A stretch of DNA of 64,000 nucleotides from JAOPZW01 sp963789015 (lineage in GTDB: Bacteria > Actinomycetota > Thermoleophilia > Solirubrobacterales > Solirubrobacteraceae): contig CAWBIU010000004.1 in the NCBI GenBank assembly GCA_963789015.1, positions 496,001 to 560,000 on the forward strand. Direction: 5' to 3'. The position numbers and the translations under genes are program-made. A model generated the notes under the pieces. That model was given only the letters and a program-made list of their open reading frames with translations, searched no databases and was not told the origin of the DNA. Of the stretch, positions 45,797 through 57,319 are shown in pieces (within the stretch, counting starts at the first letter, position 1; each line of letters begins with the position of its first letter).

Positions 45797-47077
45797 GCGA
45801 GCCCGGGTTGGGCCGCGCCGGACTACGACGCCCTCGTCATCGGGACCGGGCTGGCCGGCCTGACGGCGGCCACGCGGCTGGCCGAGGAGGGGGCGCGCGT
45901 CGCCCTGCTCGCCAAGGGCATCGGCGGGACGCACCTTGCCCCGGGGACGATCGACGTCCTCGGCTATGCGGGCGGGCGGGGCGGGGTCGTCGAGCGGCCG
46001 GCCGAGGCGCTGGCCGGGCTCGGCGACGACCATCCCTACGCGCGGCTCGGCGCCGACGCCGTGCCGACGAGCATCGAGTGGTTCAAGGCCCGCTTCGCCG
46101 ACGGGCCGCTCGGGGCGTACTCCTATCGCGGCGACGCCGGCGAGAACGTGCTGCTGCCGACGACCGTCGGGGCGGCCAAGCCGACCGCCGTGGTCCCCGA
46201 GACGATGGCCGCCGGCGACATGCGCGACGACGCGCCGATGCTCATCGTCGGCTTCCGCGTGCTGCGCGACTTCCATGCCAGCTACCTGGCCGACAACATC
46301 GAGCGCGCGGGCGTCCCGGCGCGCGCGGTCGTGCTCGACCGCCGCGTCGACGGCCGCCCCGAGGCCAACAGCATGGGCGTCAGCCGCGCGCTGGAGGACC
46401 CCGCCCAGCGCGCGGAGATCGCCGCCGAGGTCGCGCGCTCGCTGAACGGCGCGGCGCGCGTCGGCTTCCCGGCCGCGTTCGGCGGTGAGGACCCGCATGG
46501 GGTGTGGACCGACCTGCAGGAGCGCCTGGGCCGCCCCGTGTTCGAGATCCCGACGCTGCCGCCGTCGGTGTCGGGGATGCGCGTGTTCCGCACGCTGCGC
46601 GACCGGCTGCGCTCGCTCGGCGGGCGGATCGTCATCAACGCGACCGTCGTCGGCGCCGCGCGCGAGGGCTCGCGGGTCACGTCCGTGCGGGCGACCGCGG
46701 CGGGGCGCGAGATCGACTGGCGCGGGCGCTGGATCGTGCTCGCCACCGGCGGCGTGGCCACCGGCGGCATCGTGCTCGACTCCGACTGGCAGGCGCGCGA
46801 GACCGCGCTCGACCTGCCCGTGCACGGCGCCCCGGGCCCGCGCGAGGAGCGCTTCGGGCCGCGCTACTTCGGCGAGCACCCGTTCTCGCGCGTCGGCGTG
46901 GCCGTCGACGACGGGCTGCGCCCGGTCGGGCCGGACGGCGCGCGCGTGTGCGAGAACGTCCTCGTGGTGGGCGCGACGCTCGCCGGGGCGCAGCCGTGGA
47001 AGGAGAAGTCGGGCGACGGGATCAGCCTTGCCAGCGGCCACCGCGCCGCGGAGATCATCAGCCAGGAGGACCGATGA
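45793..47077 (+). CDS. glpB: Glycerol-3-phosphate dehydrogenase subunit B, start region frameshifted
   Basis: From 45821 to 47077 one frame encodes about 418 GlpB-like residues beginning DYDALVIGTGLAGLTAATRL, the FAD-binding fold. That frame has no ATG, GTG or TTG between the glpA stop (45794-45796) and 46061, and a start at 46061 would delete the FAD motif. A coupled GTG at 45793 overlaps the glpA stop, but is one frame away; removal of one base between about 45810 and 45822 would join it to GlpB as SEPGLGRADYDALVI. So this is either a real frameshift, an assembly error, or unusual decoding. GlpB links GlpA to the membrane GlpC in the complex. The stop overlaps glpC by ATGA. Confidence 0.8.
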
Positions 47078-48290
47078 CCGACGTCCTGTTCGACGCCATG
47101 CGCGGCTCGCTGGATCACTGCGTCAAGTGCACGATCTGCGAGACGGCGTGCCCGTTCTCCAACGTCACCCCGCTGTTCCCGGGGCCGAAGTACGTCGGTC
47201 CGCAGGCCGAGCGCTTCCGCACCGGCGAGCCCGTCCCGGACGCGTCGGTCGACTACTGCTCGTCGTGCGGCATCTGCACGCAGGTGTGCCCGCAGGGCGT
47301 GCACATCGCCGAGATCAACACGCGCGCCAAGGCGCGCCTGAAGGAGCGCGACGGCGTCCCGCTGCGCGACCGCATCATCGCCCGCCCGACGCTCGCCGGG
47401 CGCCTGGGCACGCCCGTCGCCCCGCTGGCCAACTGGTCGCTGAACAACCGGCTGCTGCGGCTCGTGGCCGAGAAGACGATCGGCATCCACCGCGACGCGG
47501 CGATGCCGCAGTTCGCCGGGCGGACGTTCCAGCGCTGGGCGCGGCGCCACCGCGCGCCCGCGGCCCAGAAGCGCGTCGTCTACTTCCACGGCTGCGGCGC
47601 CAACTACTACGAGCCGCGCCTGGGCGAGATGACCGTCGCGGTGCTCGCCCACAACGGCTTCGCCGTCGACGTCCCCAAGCAGGACTGCTGCGGGCTGCCG
47701 CTGCAGTCCAACGGGCTGTTCGACGACGCACGCACCTACGTGCGCCGGCTCGTCGGCCACCTCGCGCCCGCGGCGCAGGACGACACGGTGATCGTCGGCA
47801 CGTCGACGAGCTGCACGCTGATGCTCAAGCGCGAGGCGCGCGAGATCCTCGGGATGGAGGGCGAGCCCGAGCTCGAGCACGTCGCCGCGCGCACCTACGA
47901 CATCAACGAGTTCCTGCTCGAGCTGCACGCTCGCGGCGAGCTGCGCACGGACTTCCAGCCCGTCGACGAGACGGTCACCTACCACGCGCCGTGCCAGCAG
48001 CAGGGGCACACGATCGGCAAGCCGGCGCTCGACCTGTTCGCGCTCGTCCCGGGCCTGACGGTGGTCGAGAACGACGCGAGCTGCTGCGGCGTGGCCGGCA
48101 CCTACGGCCTCAAGAAGGAGAAGTACCCGATCTCGATGGATGTCGGGGCGCGGCTGTTCGGCCAGATCGAGCGCGCGGCGCCCGATCTCGCCGTGTGCGA
48201 CAGCGAGACGTGCCGCTGGCACATCGAGAAGGCGACGGGCGTGCGCTCGGTCCACCCGATCGAGGTTCTGCACCGCGCCTACGGGCTGCG

Positions 48291-48294
<4 letters not shown>
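47074..48294 (+). CDS. glpC: Anaerobic-type glycerol-3-phosphate dehydrogenase, Fe-S membrane subunit
   Basis: The 406-residue protein carries two [4Fe-4S] ferredoxin sites, CVKCTICETACPFS at about residue 16 and CSSCGICTQVCPQG near 62, and two CCG domains with CCGLPLQSNG near 206 and CCGVAGTYGLKKEKYP near 337. It passes electrons from GlpAB to quinones at the membrane. ATG 47074 overlaps the glpB stop and its own stop overlaps dhaM. The CCG domains are shared with heterodisulfide reductase and lactate-utilisation proteins, but the glpAB context settles the call. Confidence 0.93.
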
Positions 48295-50815
<2,521 letters not shown>

Positions 50816-50819
<4 letters not shown>

Positions 50820-51391
50820 GCCTCCAGACGACGAGCGCCCGCGGCCCTGCGGCGACGCGTCTCCTCACCGCCGGAACATGCGCACGCATCGTGCTCGCGC
50901 CGGTGGTCATGGCCCTCGTCCTGGTCGGCGAGGACGCCGAGGTGCCCGCCGCCGCCCTGTTCGCCTTCGCCGCCGCCACCGACTACTGGGACGGCTGGCT
51001 GGCGCGCCGCTGGGGGATCACGACGACGCTCGGCTCGTTCCTGGACACGACGGCCGACAAGCTGCTCGTCGCCGGCGTGCTGATCGCGCTCGTCGAGGCC
51101 AACCGCGTGTCGACGTGGATCGCCGCGGTCATCATCGGCCGCGAGCTCGTGATCCTCGGCCTGCGCGGCGCCGTCGCCGTCGACGGGGCGACGACGATCC
51201 AGCCGTCGATCTGGGGCAAGCTCAAGGCGACGATCCAGTTCGTCGCGATCATCTTCGCCATCCTGCGCCCGGGCGAGCCGCTCGGCGGGACGCTGTACTT
51301 CGACGAGTGGCTGATGCTCGCGGCCGCGATCATCACCGTGCTGTCCGCCGCCGACTACCTGCAGCGCTTCTCCTCGGCGCTCCGCGACTAG
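50816..51391 (+). CDS. pgsA: CDP-diacylglycerol-glycerol-3-phosphate 3-phosphatidyltransferase
   Basis: The 191-residue membrane enzyme commits CDP-diacylglycerol to phosphatidylglycerol. The CDP-alcohol phosphatidyltransferase motif D-x2-DG-x2-AR-x8-G-x3-D-x3-D is complete in DYWDGWLARRWG with GSFLDTTADK near residues 46-71. About five membrane segments are seen. Regardless of coupling to dhaM (GTGA overlap), TACGAT (50801-50806) lies 9 nt before the GTG, so it may have its own leaderless transcript. Its substrate is the product of GlpK. Confidence 0.92.
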
Positions 51392-51400
51392 CCCTTTCCC

Positions 51401-52387
51401 GTGGCCGATCGCGTCTTCGTGACCGGCGGGTCCGGGCTGATCGGCGGCGCGCTCGTCGACCGGCTGGTCGCGCGCGGCGACCACGTCGTCGCGCTCGCCC
51501 GCTCGCAGGAGAGCGCGACCGCGCTGGCCGGCCGCGGGGCCGAGGTCGTGCGCGGCGACGTGCTCGACGGGGGCGCGCTCGAGACCGGGATGCGCGGCTG
51601 CGCGCTGGCCTTCAACGTCGCCGGGGTCAACACGCTGTGTCCGACCGACGCCGCGCCGCTGTACGCCGCCAACCGCGACGGCGCCCGCGCGGTGACCGCC
51701 GCGGCCGCGAGCACAGGGGTGGCGCGGCTCGTGCACACGTCGTCGGCGGCGACGCTCGGCGAGGCCGAGGGCGCGATCGGGCGCGAGGACGCCGCGCATC
51801 GCGGCTGGTACCTGTCCGACTACGAGCGCTCGAAGGCCGAGGGCGAGCGGGCGGTGCTCGACGAGGCGCGCCGCAGCGGCCTGGATGTCGTGCTCGTCAA
51901 CCCGTCCTCCGTGCAGGGCCCGGGGCGCACCGGCGGCACCGGGCGGATCCTGCTCGCGCTGCTCGACGGCCGCCTGCCCGTGTTCATCGACACGCGGATC
52001 AGCGTCGTCGACATCGCCGACGCCGTCGAGGCGCACCTGCTCGCCGCCGCGCGCGGCGCCGCGGGCGAGCGCTACGTCATCAGCGGCGCGACGCTCACCT
52101 CGCGCGAGGCGCTGGCCGTGCTCGCCGAGGTCTCGGGTCGTCCCGTGCGCGTGCGGTTCGTCCCGGGCGCGGTGGCCGAGGCGGCGGGGGCGCTGGCCGG
52201 CGCGGGCTTCCGTGGGGCCGGCAAGCGCCCGCCGCTGTGCCGCGACATGGTCCGCACGATGCGCCACGGCCACGCCTACGACGGGTCGCGCGCCGCGCGC
52301 GAGCTCGGGCTGCGCTACACCCCGGTGCAGGACACCCTGCGGCGCACGCTGGAGTGGGCGCGCGCCGAGGGCCTCGTGCGCGCCTAG
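51401..52387 (+). CDS. NAD-dependent epimerase/dehydratase (extended SDR)
   Basis: The 328-residue protein has the NAD site VFVTGGSGLIGGALVDRL at the start, NVAGVNTLCP near residue 72, SSAATLG near 111 and the catalytic Y-x3-K in YLSDYERSKAEGE near 140. It resembles dihydroflavonol reductase-like or hopanoid-linked (HpnA-like) sugar epimerases; substrate not deducible. GTG at 51401 is 9 nt after the pgsA stop. Its TAG stop shares CTAG with the convergent methyltransferase. Confidence 0.86.
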   Translation: MADRVFVTGGSGLIGGALVDRLVARGDHVVALARSQESATALAGRGAEVVRGDVLDGGALETGMRGCALAFNVAGVNTLCPTDAAPLYAANRDGARAVTAAAASTGVARLVHTSSAATLGEAEGAIGREDAAHRGWYLSDYERSKAEGERAVLDEARRSGLDVVLVNPSSVQGPGRTGGTGRILLALLDGRLPVFIDTRISVVDIADAVEAHLLAAARGAAGERYVISGATLTSREALAVLAEVSGRPVRVRFVPGAVAEAAGALAGAGFRGAGKRPPLCRDMVRTMRHGHAYDGSRAARELGLRYTPVQDTLRRTLEWARAEGLVRA

Positions 52388-53142
52388 CGCGTGGCCACGA
52401 GATCGGCGCGGAACGGGCGGCGGACCTCGCGCACGCCGTGCGCGTCGAGGATCGCCGCCAGGCGGTCGAGCACCTCGGCCCGGCGCGCGGGCTCGAGCGC
52501 GCCGACGTAGCTCACCGACGCGAAGTAGGCGAGCAGGCCGTCGCGGTCGGTGACGTGCTCGAAGGCCACTGCGCGTCGGCGCAGCGGCCCGAAGCCATGG
52601 CGCTCGAGGGCGTCGGCGCCGCGGTCCTGGGCCAGCCGCGGATGCGACGCCGCGCGCCACAGGGGCTCGAGCACGGCGTTGACCTCGGCCGCGACCGGAT
52701 CGCGCTCGCCGGTGCGCTCGGCCGTCAGCCAGCACGCCACGACGCCGCCCCCTGGGCGCACGACGCGGCGCAGCTCGGCCGCCGCGCGGTGGGCGTCGAA
52801 CCAGTGGAAGGCGTCCCCGCAGACCGCGGCGTCGACCGACGCGCCGGCCAGCGGCAGCGCCTCGGCGCGGCCCTCGCGAACGCGCGCGGCGCCGATCGAC
52901 GCGCGCAGCGACGTGAGCATGCCGGCGAGCGGCTCGACCGCGACGACGTCGAAGCCGGCCGCGATCAGCGGGCGCGAGAGCTTGCCCGTCCCGGCGGCGA
53001 GGTCGAGGACGCGCGCGCCGGGGGCGGCGCCGAGCTCCTCGGCGATCGCGGCGATCACCGCAGGGGCGTAGTCGGGGCGGCCGCGCTCGTAGTCGCCGGC
53101 GACACCGGCGAAGCCCGCCACGAGCGCATGAAGGTCCGCCAC
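52384..53142 (-). CDS. Class I SAM-dependent methyltransferase
   Basis: The 252-residue protein has motif I VLDLAAGTGKLSRPL near residue 42, VVAVEPLAGML near 65, GRAEALPLAGASVDAAVCGDAF near 88 and RRVVRPGGGVVACW near 123. This is the Methyltransf_11-like pattern with FHWFD, shared by small-molecule and trans-aconitate-like methyltransferases. GTG at 53142 is chosen since the next in-frame ATG, 53184, adds 14 residues of non-family sequence; the start is uncertain. Substrate unknown. Confidence 0.82.
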   Translation of the reverse strand: MADLHALVAGFAGVAGDYERGRPDYAPAVIAAIAEELGAAPGARVLDLAAGTGKLSRPLIAAGFDVVAVEPLAGMLTSLRASIGAARVREGRAEALPLAGASVDAAVCGDAFHWFDAHRAAAELRRVVRPGGGVVACWLTAERTGERDPVAAEVNAVLEPLWRAASHPRLAQDRGADALERHGFGPLRRRAVAFEHVTDRDGLLAYFASVSYVGALEPARRAEVLDRLAAILDAHGVREVRRPFRADLVATR

Positions 53143-53446
53143 GCGGCCAGGGTCGCAGACGCGGCGACTGGCGGGGCGATGCATCCGTGATCGCCCCGCC
53201 GGTCGCCAACAGGGCAGGCCAGGCCACCGGAGAAGGGGAAAGGGAGGCCCGGCCCGCGATGCACCTAACGCAGGAGCGACGGAACTCTTGCGTACAATCG
53301 TCCTACTTCCATTTTCCGACCCGCGCGGACCGGCCAGCCGGCCCTGCCCGGGCGGGCGCCCGACGGCGCCCACGAAGCCCGGGTCCGGCAAGCGCCCCGC
53401 GTGGCGCAGCACCAGAAGTCACCACAACCATCAAGGGAGAAGGACC
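53143..53446 (+). promoter_or_regulatory. rpsB promoter and leader
   Basis: A 304-nt gap with no gene. TACAAT (53293-53298) is a strong -10; no clear -35 is seen. A transcript from about 53305 would have a ~140-nt leader with GC-rich self-complementary parts, such as GGCCAGCCGGCC near 53331 and GGGCGGGCGCCC near 53350. The end of the leader carries a strong Shine-Dalgarno, AAGGGAGAAGGA. The leader could hold a ribosomal-protein autoregulatory RNA; no known motif was recognised. Confidence 0.5.
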
Positions 53447-54667
53447 GTGGCCGCAGACGTCGGCATCAAGGAGCTGCTGGAGGCCGGAGTGCACTTCGGC
53501 CATCAGACGCGCCGCTGGAACCCGAAGATGCGCCGCTTCATCCATGGCGAGCGCAGCGGGAACTACATCATCGACCTGCTGCAGACTCAGCGCCTCCTGG
53601 GCCAGGCCCAGGACTTCGCCGCCGAGCTCGCCCGCCGAGGAGGGACGATCCTCTTCGTCGGCACGAAGAAGCAGGCGCGCGACGCCGTCCGCGAGGTGGC
53701 CTCGAGCGCCGGGATGCCCTACGTGCACCACCGCTGGCTCGGCGGCCTGCTGACGAACTTCCAGACGATCAACAACCGCATCCGGCGCCTGCACGACCTC
53801 GAGCGCTACGAGACCGAGGGCCAGCTCGCGCTGCTGCCCACGCGTGAGCGCATGGCCGCGCAGGCCGACCTCGAGAAGCTGCGCGCGAACCTCGGCGGCG
53901 TCAAGAACATGCAGCGCACGCCCGACGCCGTCTTCATCATCGACCTCAAGACCGAGGCGATCGCGGTGCGCGAGGCCCAGCGCCTGCGCATCCCGATCAT
54001 CGGGCTCGTCGACACCAACTGCGACCCCGACGGCATCGACTTCGTCATCCCCGGCAACGACGACGCGATCCGCTCCTGCTACCTCGTGGCGCGCGCGATC
54101 GGCGACGTGGTCGGCGAGGGCGGCCTCGCCTTCCGGGCCGAGGAGGAGCGCGCCCGCCAGGAGGCCGAGGAGCAGACGCGTCGCGAGGCCGAGGAGCGCC
54201 AGCGCCGCCAGGCCGAGGAGCAGGCGCGCCGCCAGGCCGAGGAGCAGGCGCGCGCCGACGCCGAGGCCGCGGCCGCCCTGACGACCGCCGAGGGCGGTGG
54301 CGACCGCGCCGTCGCCGAGGCCGAGGTGGCCGAGGCCGTCGAGCACCAAGGGCGCCCGCAGCCCGATCCGGACACCGCGGTCGCCCCGTCCGCGCAGGAC
54401 GAGACGCCGCGCGCGGACGCCGGCCCCGAGGCCGGCGGTCCCGGCGAGCCCGCGCCGCCCGCCGTCGACCCGACGCCCGACCCGGCCAGCCCGCCGGCGA
54501 GCGAGGTCGAGGCGGAGGATCAGACCCAGACCGCGGAGGCCGAGGCCCAGCCGTCGCCGACCGACGAGCCGGCCCCGGTCGATCCGCCGGCCGCCCCCGT
54601 CGAGCCCGACCCGCCGGCCGCGGCGCGGACCGACTCCCCGAGCGAGACCCAGGAACAGAACGCATGA
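53447..54667 (+). CDS. rpsB: Ribosomal protein S2 with long C-terminal extension
   Basis: The core S2 covers about residues 1-235: IKELLEAGVHFGHQTRRWNPKMRRFI, IDLLQTQRLLGQAQDF, ILFVGTKKQARDAV, HHRWLGGLLTNFQTI and GLVDTNCDPDGIDFVIPGND. The remaining ~170 residues form a coiled-coil-like Glu/Gln/Arg stretch with repeated RRQAEEQA units (about 240-275), then a Pro/Ala/Glu/Asp-rich disordered tail to residue 406. Typical S2 is 240-280 aa. GTG 53447 is set by an ideal AAGGGAGAAGGA. First gene of rpsB-tsf-pyrH-frr. Confidence 0.95.
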   Translation: MAADVGIKELLEAGVHFGHQTRRWNPKMRRFIHGERSGNYIIDLLQTQRLLGQAQDFAAELARRGGTILFVGTKKQARDAVREVASSAGMPYVHHRWLGGLLTNFQTINNRIRRLHDLERYETEGQLALLPTRERMAAQADLEKLRANLGGVKNMQRTPDAVFIIDLKTEAIAVREAQRLRIPIIGLVDTNCDPDGIDFVIPGNDDAIRSCYLVARAIGDVVGEGGLAFRAEEERARQEAEEQTRREAEERQRRQAEEQARRQAEEQARADAEAAAALTTAEGGGDRAVAEAEVAEAVEHQGRPQPDPDTAVAPSAQDETPRADAGPEAGGPGEPAPPAVDPTPDPASPPASEVEAEDQTQTAEAEAQPSPTDEPAPVDPPAAPVEPDPPAAARTDSPSETQEQNA

Positions 54668-54722
54668 CAGCGCGTCATTGCTCGACCTCCGTAATCAGCG
54701 ACCTCAAGAGGAAGCCCTCGCG

Positions 54723-55331
54723 ATGAGCACCCCCGCCATCTCCGCCTCGACCGTCAAGGAGCTCCGCCAGCGCACCGGCGCGGGCATGATGGACTGCAAG
54801 CGCGCCCTGGAGGAGGCCGAAGGCGACATGGATCGCGCGGTCGAGATCCTGCGCGTGCAGATGGGCAACAAGATCGGCAAGCTCGCCGGCCGCGAGGCGC
54901 GCGAGGGCACGATCCAGTCCTACATCCACGCGGACGGGCGCACCGGCGTCCTCGTCGAGGTCGACTGCAACACCGACTTCGTGGCCCGCAACGAGGACTT
55001 CGTCGCGTTCGCCAGGGACGTCGCGCTGCACATCGCCGCCTCGCCCCAGACGCAGTTCGTCTCGGAGGACGAGATCACCGACGAGGCCCGCGAGACCGAG
55101 GTGCGCGTCTTCGAGCAGCAGGCCGCCGACAAGCCCGAGCACATCCGCCCGAAGATCGTCGAGGGCATGCTCAAGAAGTGGATGGGCGACGTCGTCCTGC
55201 TCAACCAGACGCACGTCAACGAGGACAAGCACGAGTCCAAGACGATCGAGCAGCTGCGCGGCGACCTCTCGGCGAAGACCGGCGAGAACGTCGTCATCCG
55301 TCGCTTCGTCCGCTTCGCCGTCGGCGAGTGA
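54723..55331 (+). CDS. tsf: Elongation factor Ts
   Basis: The 202-residue GDP-exchange factor for EF-Tu has ASTVKELRQRTGAGMMDCKRAL at the start, the EF-Ts signature with E-A-E-G-D, and GREAREGTIQSYIHADGRTGVLVEVDCNTDFVARN-like central text (positions about 54890-54995). It is the short EF-Ts form of about 200 residues, as in Thermus, with one core subdomain. ATG 54723 follows AAGAGGAAG. It lies 55 nt after rpsB and overlaps the pyrH start by 4 nt. Confidence 0.96.
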   Translation: MSTPAISASTVKELRQRTGAGMMDCKRALEEAEGDMDRAVEILRVQMGNKIGKLAGREAREGTIQSYIHADGRTGVLVEVDCNTDFVARNEDFVAFARDVALHIAASPQTQFVSEDEITDEARETEVRVFEQQAADKPEHIRPKIVEGMLKKWMGDVVLLNQTHVNEDKHESKTIEQLRGDLSAKTGENVVIRRFVRFAVGE

Positions 55332-56062
55332 CCGAGGCGCCGGCCCCCATATTCCGGCGCATCCTGCTCAAGCTGTCCGGCGAATCGCTGATGGGCGAGC
55401 TGGAGTACGGCACCGACCCGGCACGGCTGACCGCCGTCGCGGAGCAGATCAAGCAGGTGCACGATCGCGGCGTCGAGATCGCGATCGTGCTCGGGGCCGG
55501 CAACATCTATCGCGGCATCTCCGGCGCGGCCTCCGGCATGGACCGCGCCACCGCGGACTACATGGGGATGCTGGCGATCGTCATCAACGCGCTCCAGCTC
55601 CAGGACGCGCTCGAGAAGCTCGACGTCCACACGCGCGTGCAGTCGGCGCTGCACATCGCCGAGGTCGCCGAGCCCTACATCCGCCGCCGCGCGATGCGCC
55701 ACCTCGAGAAGGGGCGCGTCGTGATCTTCGCCGCGGGCACCGGCAACCCGTTCTTCACGACCGACACGGCGGCCGCGCTACGGGCCAGCGAGATCCACGC
55801 CGAGGCCATCCTGATGGCCAAGAACGGGGTCGAGGGCGTGCTCACCGCCGACCCCAAGCTGGAGCCCGACGCGCAGCTCATCCGGAACATCACGCACATG
55901 GAGGCGCTCGAGCGCCGGCTGCGCGTGATGGACCTCACCGCGCTCACGTTGTGCATGGAGAACGGCATCCCGATCTACGTGTTCAACATGGACGACGAGC
56001 GCAACATCGACCGGATAGTGTGCGGCGAGCGGGTGGGGACCCTGGTGTCCAGCAATGACTGA
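55328..56062 (+). CDS. pyrH: Uridylate kinase
   Basis: The 244-residue amino-acid-kinase-family enzyme converts UMP to UDP. It shows RILLKLSGESLMGELEYG near residue 9, IVLGAGNIYRGISG near 53, MDRATADYMGMLAIVINALQ near 70, GRVVIFAAGTGNPFFTTDTA near 130 and AKNGVEGVLTADP near 165. GTG at 55328 overlaps the tsf stop, and frr overlaps its end by 8 nt. Normal translation-linked neighbourhood. Confidence 0.96.
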   Translation: MTEAPAPIFRRILLKLSGESLMGELEYGTDPARLTAVAEQIKQVHDRGVEIAIVLGAGNIYRGISGAASGMDRATADYMGMLAIVINALQLQDALEKLDVHTRVQSALHIAEVAEPYIRRRAMRHLEKGRVVIFAAGTGNPFFTTDTAAALRASEIHAEAILMAKNGVEGVLTADPKLEPDAQLIRNITHMEALERRLRVMDLTALTLCMENGIPIYVFNMDDERNIDRIVCGERVGTLVSSND

Positions 56063-56621
56063 GCTGACCGACGAACTTCTCGACGACGCCAGGGGCCGGA
56101 TGTCCAAGTCGGTGGCGGCCACGAACAACGAGTTCGGATCCGTTCGCACCGGCCGCGCCAGCCCCGCGCTGCTGGACCGCATCGTCGTCGACTACTACGG
56201 CGCGCCGACACCGCTCAAGCAGCTCGCGACGATCAACGCGCCCGAGGCGCGGCTGCTCACCGTCCAGCCCTACGACCAGTCGTCGATCAAGGCGATCGAG
56301 CGCGCGATCATGGAGTCCGACATCGGGCTGACGCCCAACAACGACGGCCGCCTGATCCGCCTCGGCGTCCCCGAGCTCAACGAGGAGCGCCGACGCGAGC
56401 TCGTCAAGGTCGTGCGCCACATCGCCGAGGAGGGTCGCGTCGCGATCCGCAACATCCGCCGCGACGTCATGCACGACCTGCGTGAGCTGCGCGACGCGGG
56501 CGAGGCGGGCGCCGACGACGAGCACCGCGCCGAGGTCGAGCTGCAGAAGCTCACCGACGCCAAGGTCGCCGAGCTCGACGGGCTGCTCAAGGGCAAGGAA
56601 GCGGAGATCCTCGAGGTGTGA
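56055..56621 (+). CDS. frr: Ribosome recycling factor
   Basis: The 188-residue RRF, slightly longer than the usual 185, has LDDARGRMSKSVAATNNEF at the N-terminus, VRTGRASPALLDRIVVDYYG near residue 30, IQP-like TVQPYDQSSIKAIERAIMES near 70, LGLTPNNDGRLIRLGVPELN-type hinge text near 90, and VAIRNIRRDVMHDLRELRDAG near 130. ATG 56055 overlaps pyrH by 8 nt. It splits post-termination ribosomes with EF-G. Confidence 0.97.
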   Translation: MTELTDELLDDARGRMSKSVAATNNEFGSVRTGRASPALLDRIVVDYYGAPTPLKQLATINAPEARLLTVQPYDQSSIKAIERAIMESDIGLTPNNDGRLIRLGVPELNEERRRELVKVVRHIAEEGRVAIRNIRRDVMHDLRELRDAGEAGADDEHRAEVELQKLTDAKVAELDGLLKGKEAEILEV

Positions 56622-57319
56622 TGGCCGCCGGTGAGGGCGGCGGCGAGGGCGCGGCGGCCGGGCCTCGGTACGTCGCCATCATCACCGACGGCAACGGGCG
56701 CTGGGCCCAGGCGCGCGGGCTGCCGGTGGCCGACGGCCACCGCGCCGGCGCCGACACCGTGAAGGCGCGGCTGCGCGACGCCGCCGACCTCGGCATCGAG
56801 GAGCTCACCGTGTACTCGTTCTCGACCGAGAACTGGTCGCGCCCGGCCGAGGAGGTCGCCGCGCTCATGCGCATGTTCTCCGAGCGAATCCTCGGCGAGA
56901 CGCCCGAGCTCAAGGACGAGGGCGTGCGGATGCGCTTCATCGGCCGCCGCGAGGGCGTGTCGGGCGCGCTGCTGGAGCAGATGGACTGGGCCGAGCAGGA
57001 GACGGCGGCCAACCGGCGCATCACCCTCTACGTGGCCTTCAACTACGGCGGGCGGGCGGAGATCCTCGACGCGGCGGCGCGCTACGCCGGCGGCGGCGAG
57101 GACGCGTTCCGGCGCCTGCTCTACGCGCCCGAGATGCACGATCCCGACCTCATCATCCGCACGAGCGGCGAGCAGCGGATGTCGAACTACCTGGTGTGGC
57201 AGTCGGCCTACTCCGAGCTCGTCTTCCGCGACGAGCTGTGGCCCGACTACGACCGCGCCGCGTTCGAGGACACGCTGGCCGAGTACGCGCGGCGCCGGCG
57301 CCGCTTCGGGGGCCGCTGA
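56621..57319 (+). CDS. uppS: Isoprenyl transferase (undecaprenyl diphosphate synthase family)
   Basis: The 232-residue cis-prenyltransferase makes long-chain polyprenyl diphosphate for cell-wall lipid carriers. It has YVAIITDGNGRWAQARGLPV near residue 18, where the family usually has IIMDGNGRWA, GHRAGADTVKARLRDAADLG near 40, YSFSTENWSRP near 66 and LIIRTSGEQRMSNYLVWQSAY near 172 with SELVF. Catalytic Asp is kept. ATG 56621 overlaps the frr stop (TGATG); GTG 56618 is an alternative. Product chain length is not predicted. Confidence 0.93.
   Translation: MAAGEGGGEGAAAGPRYVAIITDGNGRWAQARGLPVADGHRAGADTVKARLRDAADLGIEELTVYSFSTENWSRPAEEVAALMRMFSERILGETPELKDEGVRMRFIGRREGVSGALLEQMDWAEQETAANRRITLYVAFNYGGRAEILDAAARYAGGGEDAFRRLLYAPEMHDPDLIIRTSGEQRMSNYLVWQSAYSELVFRDELWPDYDRAAFEDTLAEYARRRRRFGGR

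Noticed and set aside
46061..47077. glpB starting at GTG 46061 as a complete gene
   Set aside because: That start removes the FAD-binding GxGxxG region encoded in the same frame at 45821-45900, which clearly belongs to the protein.
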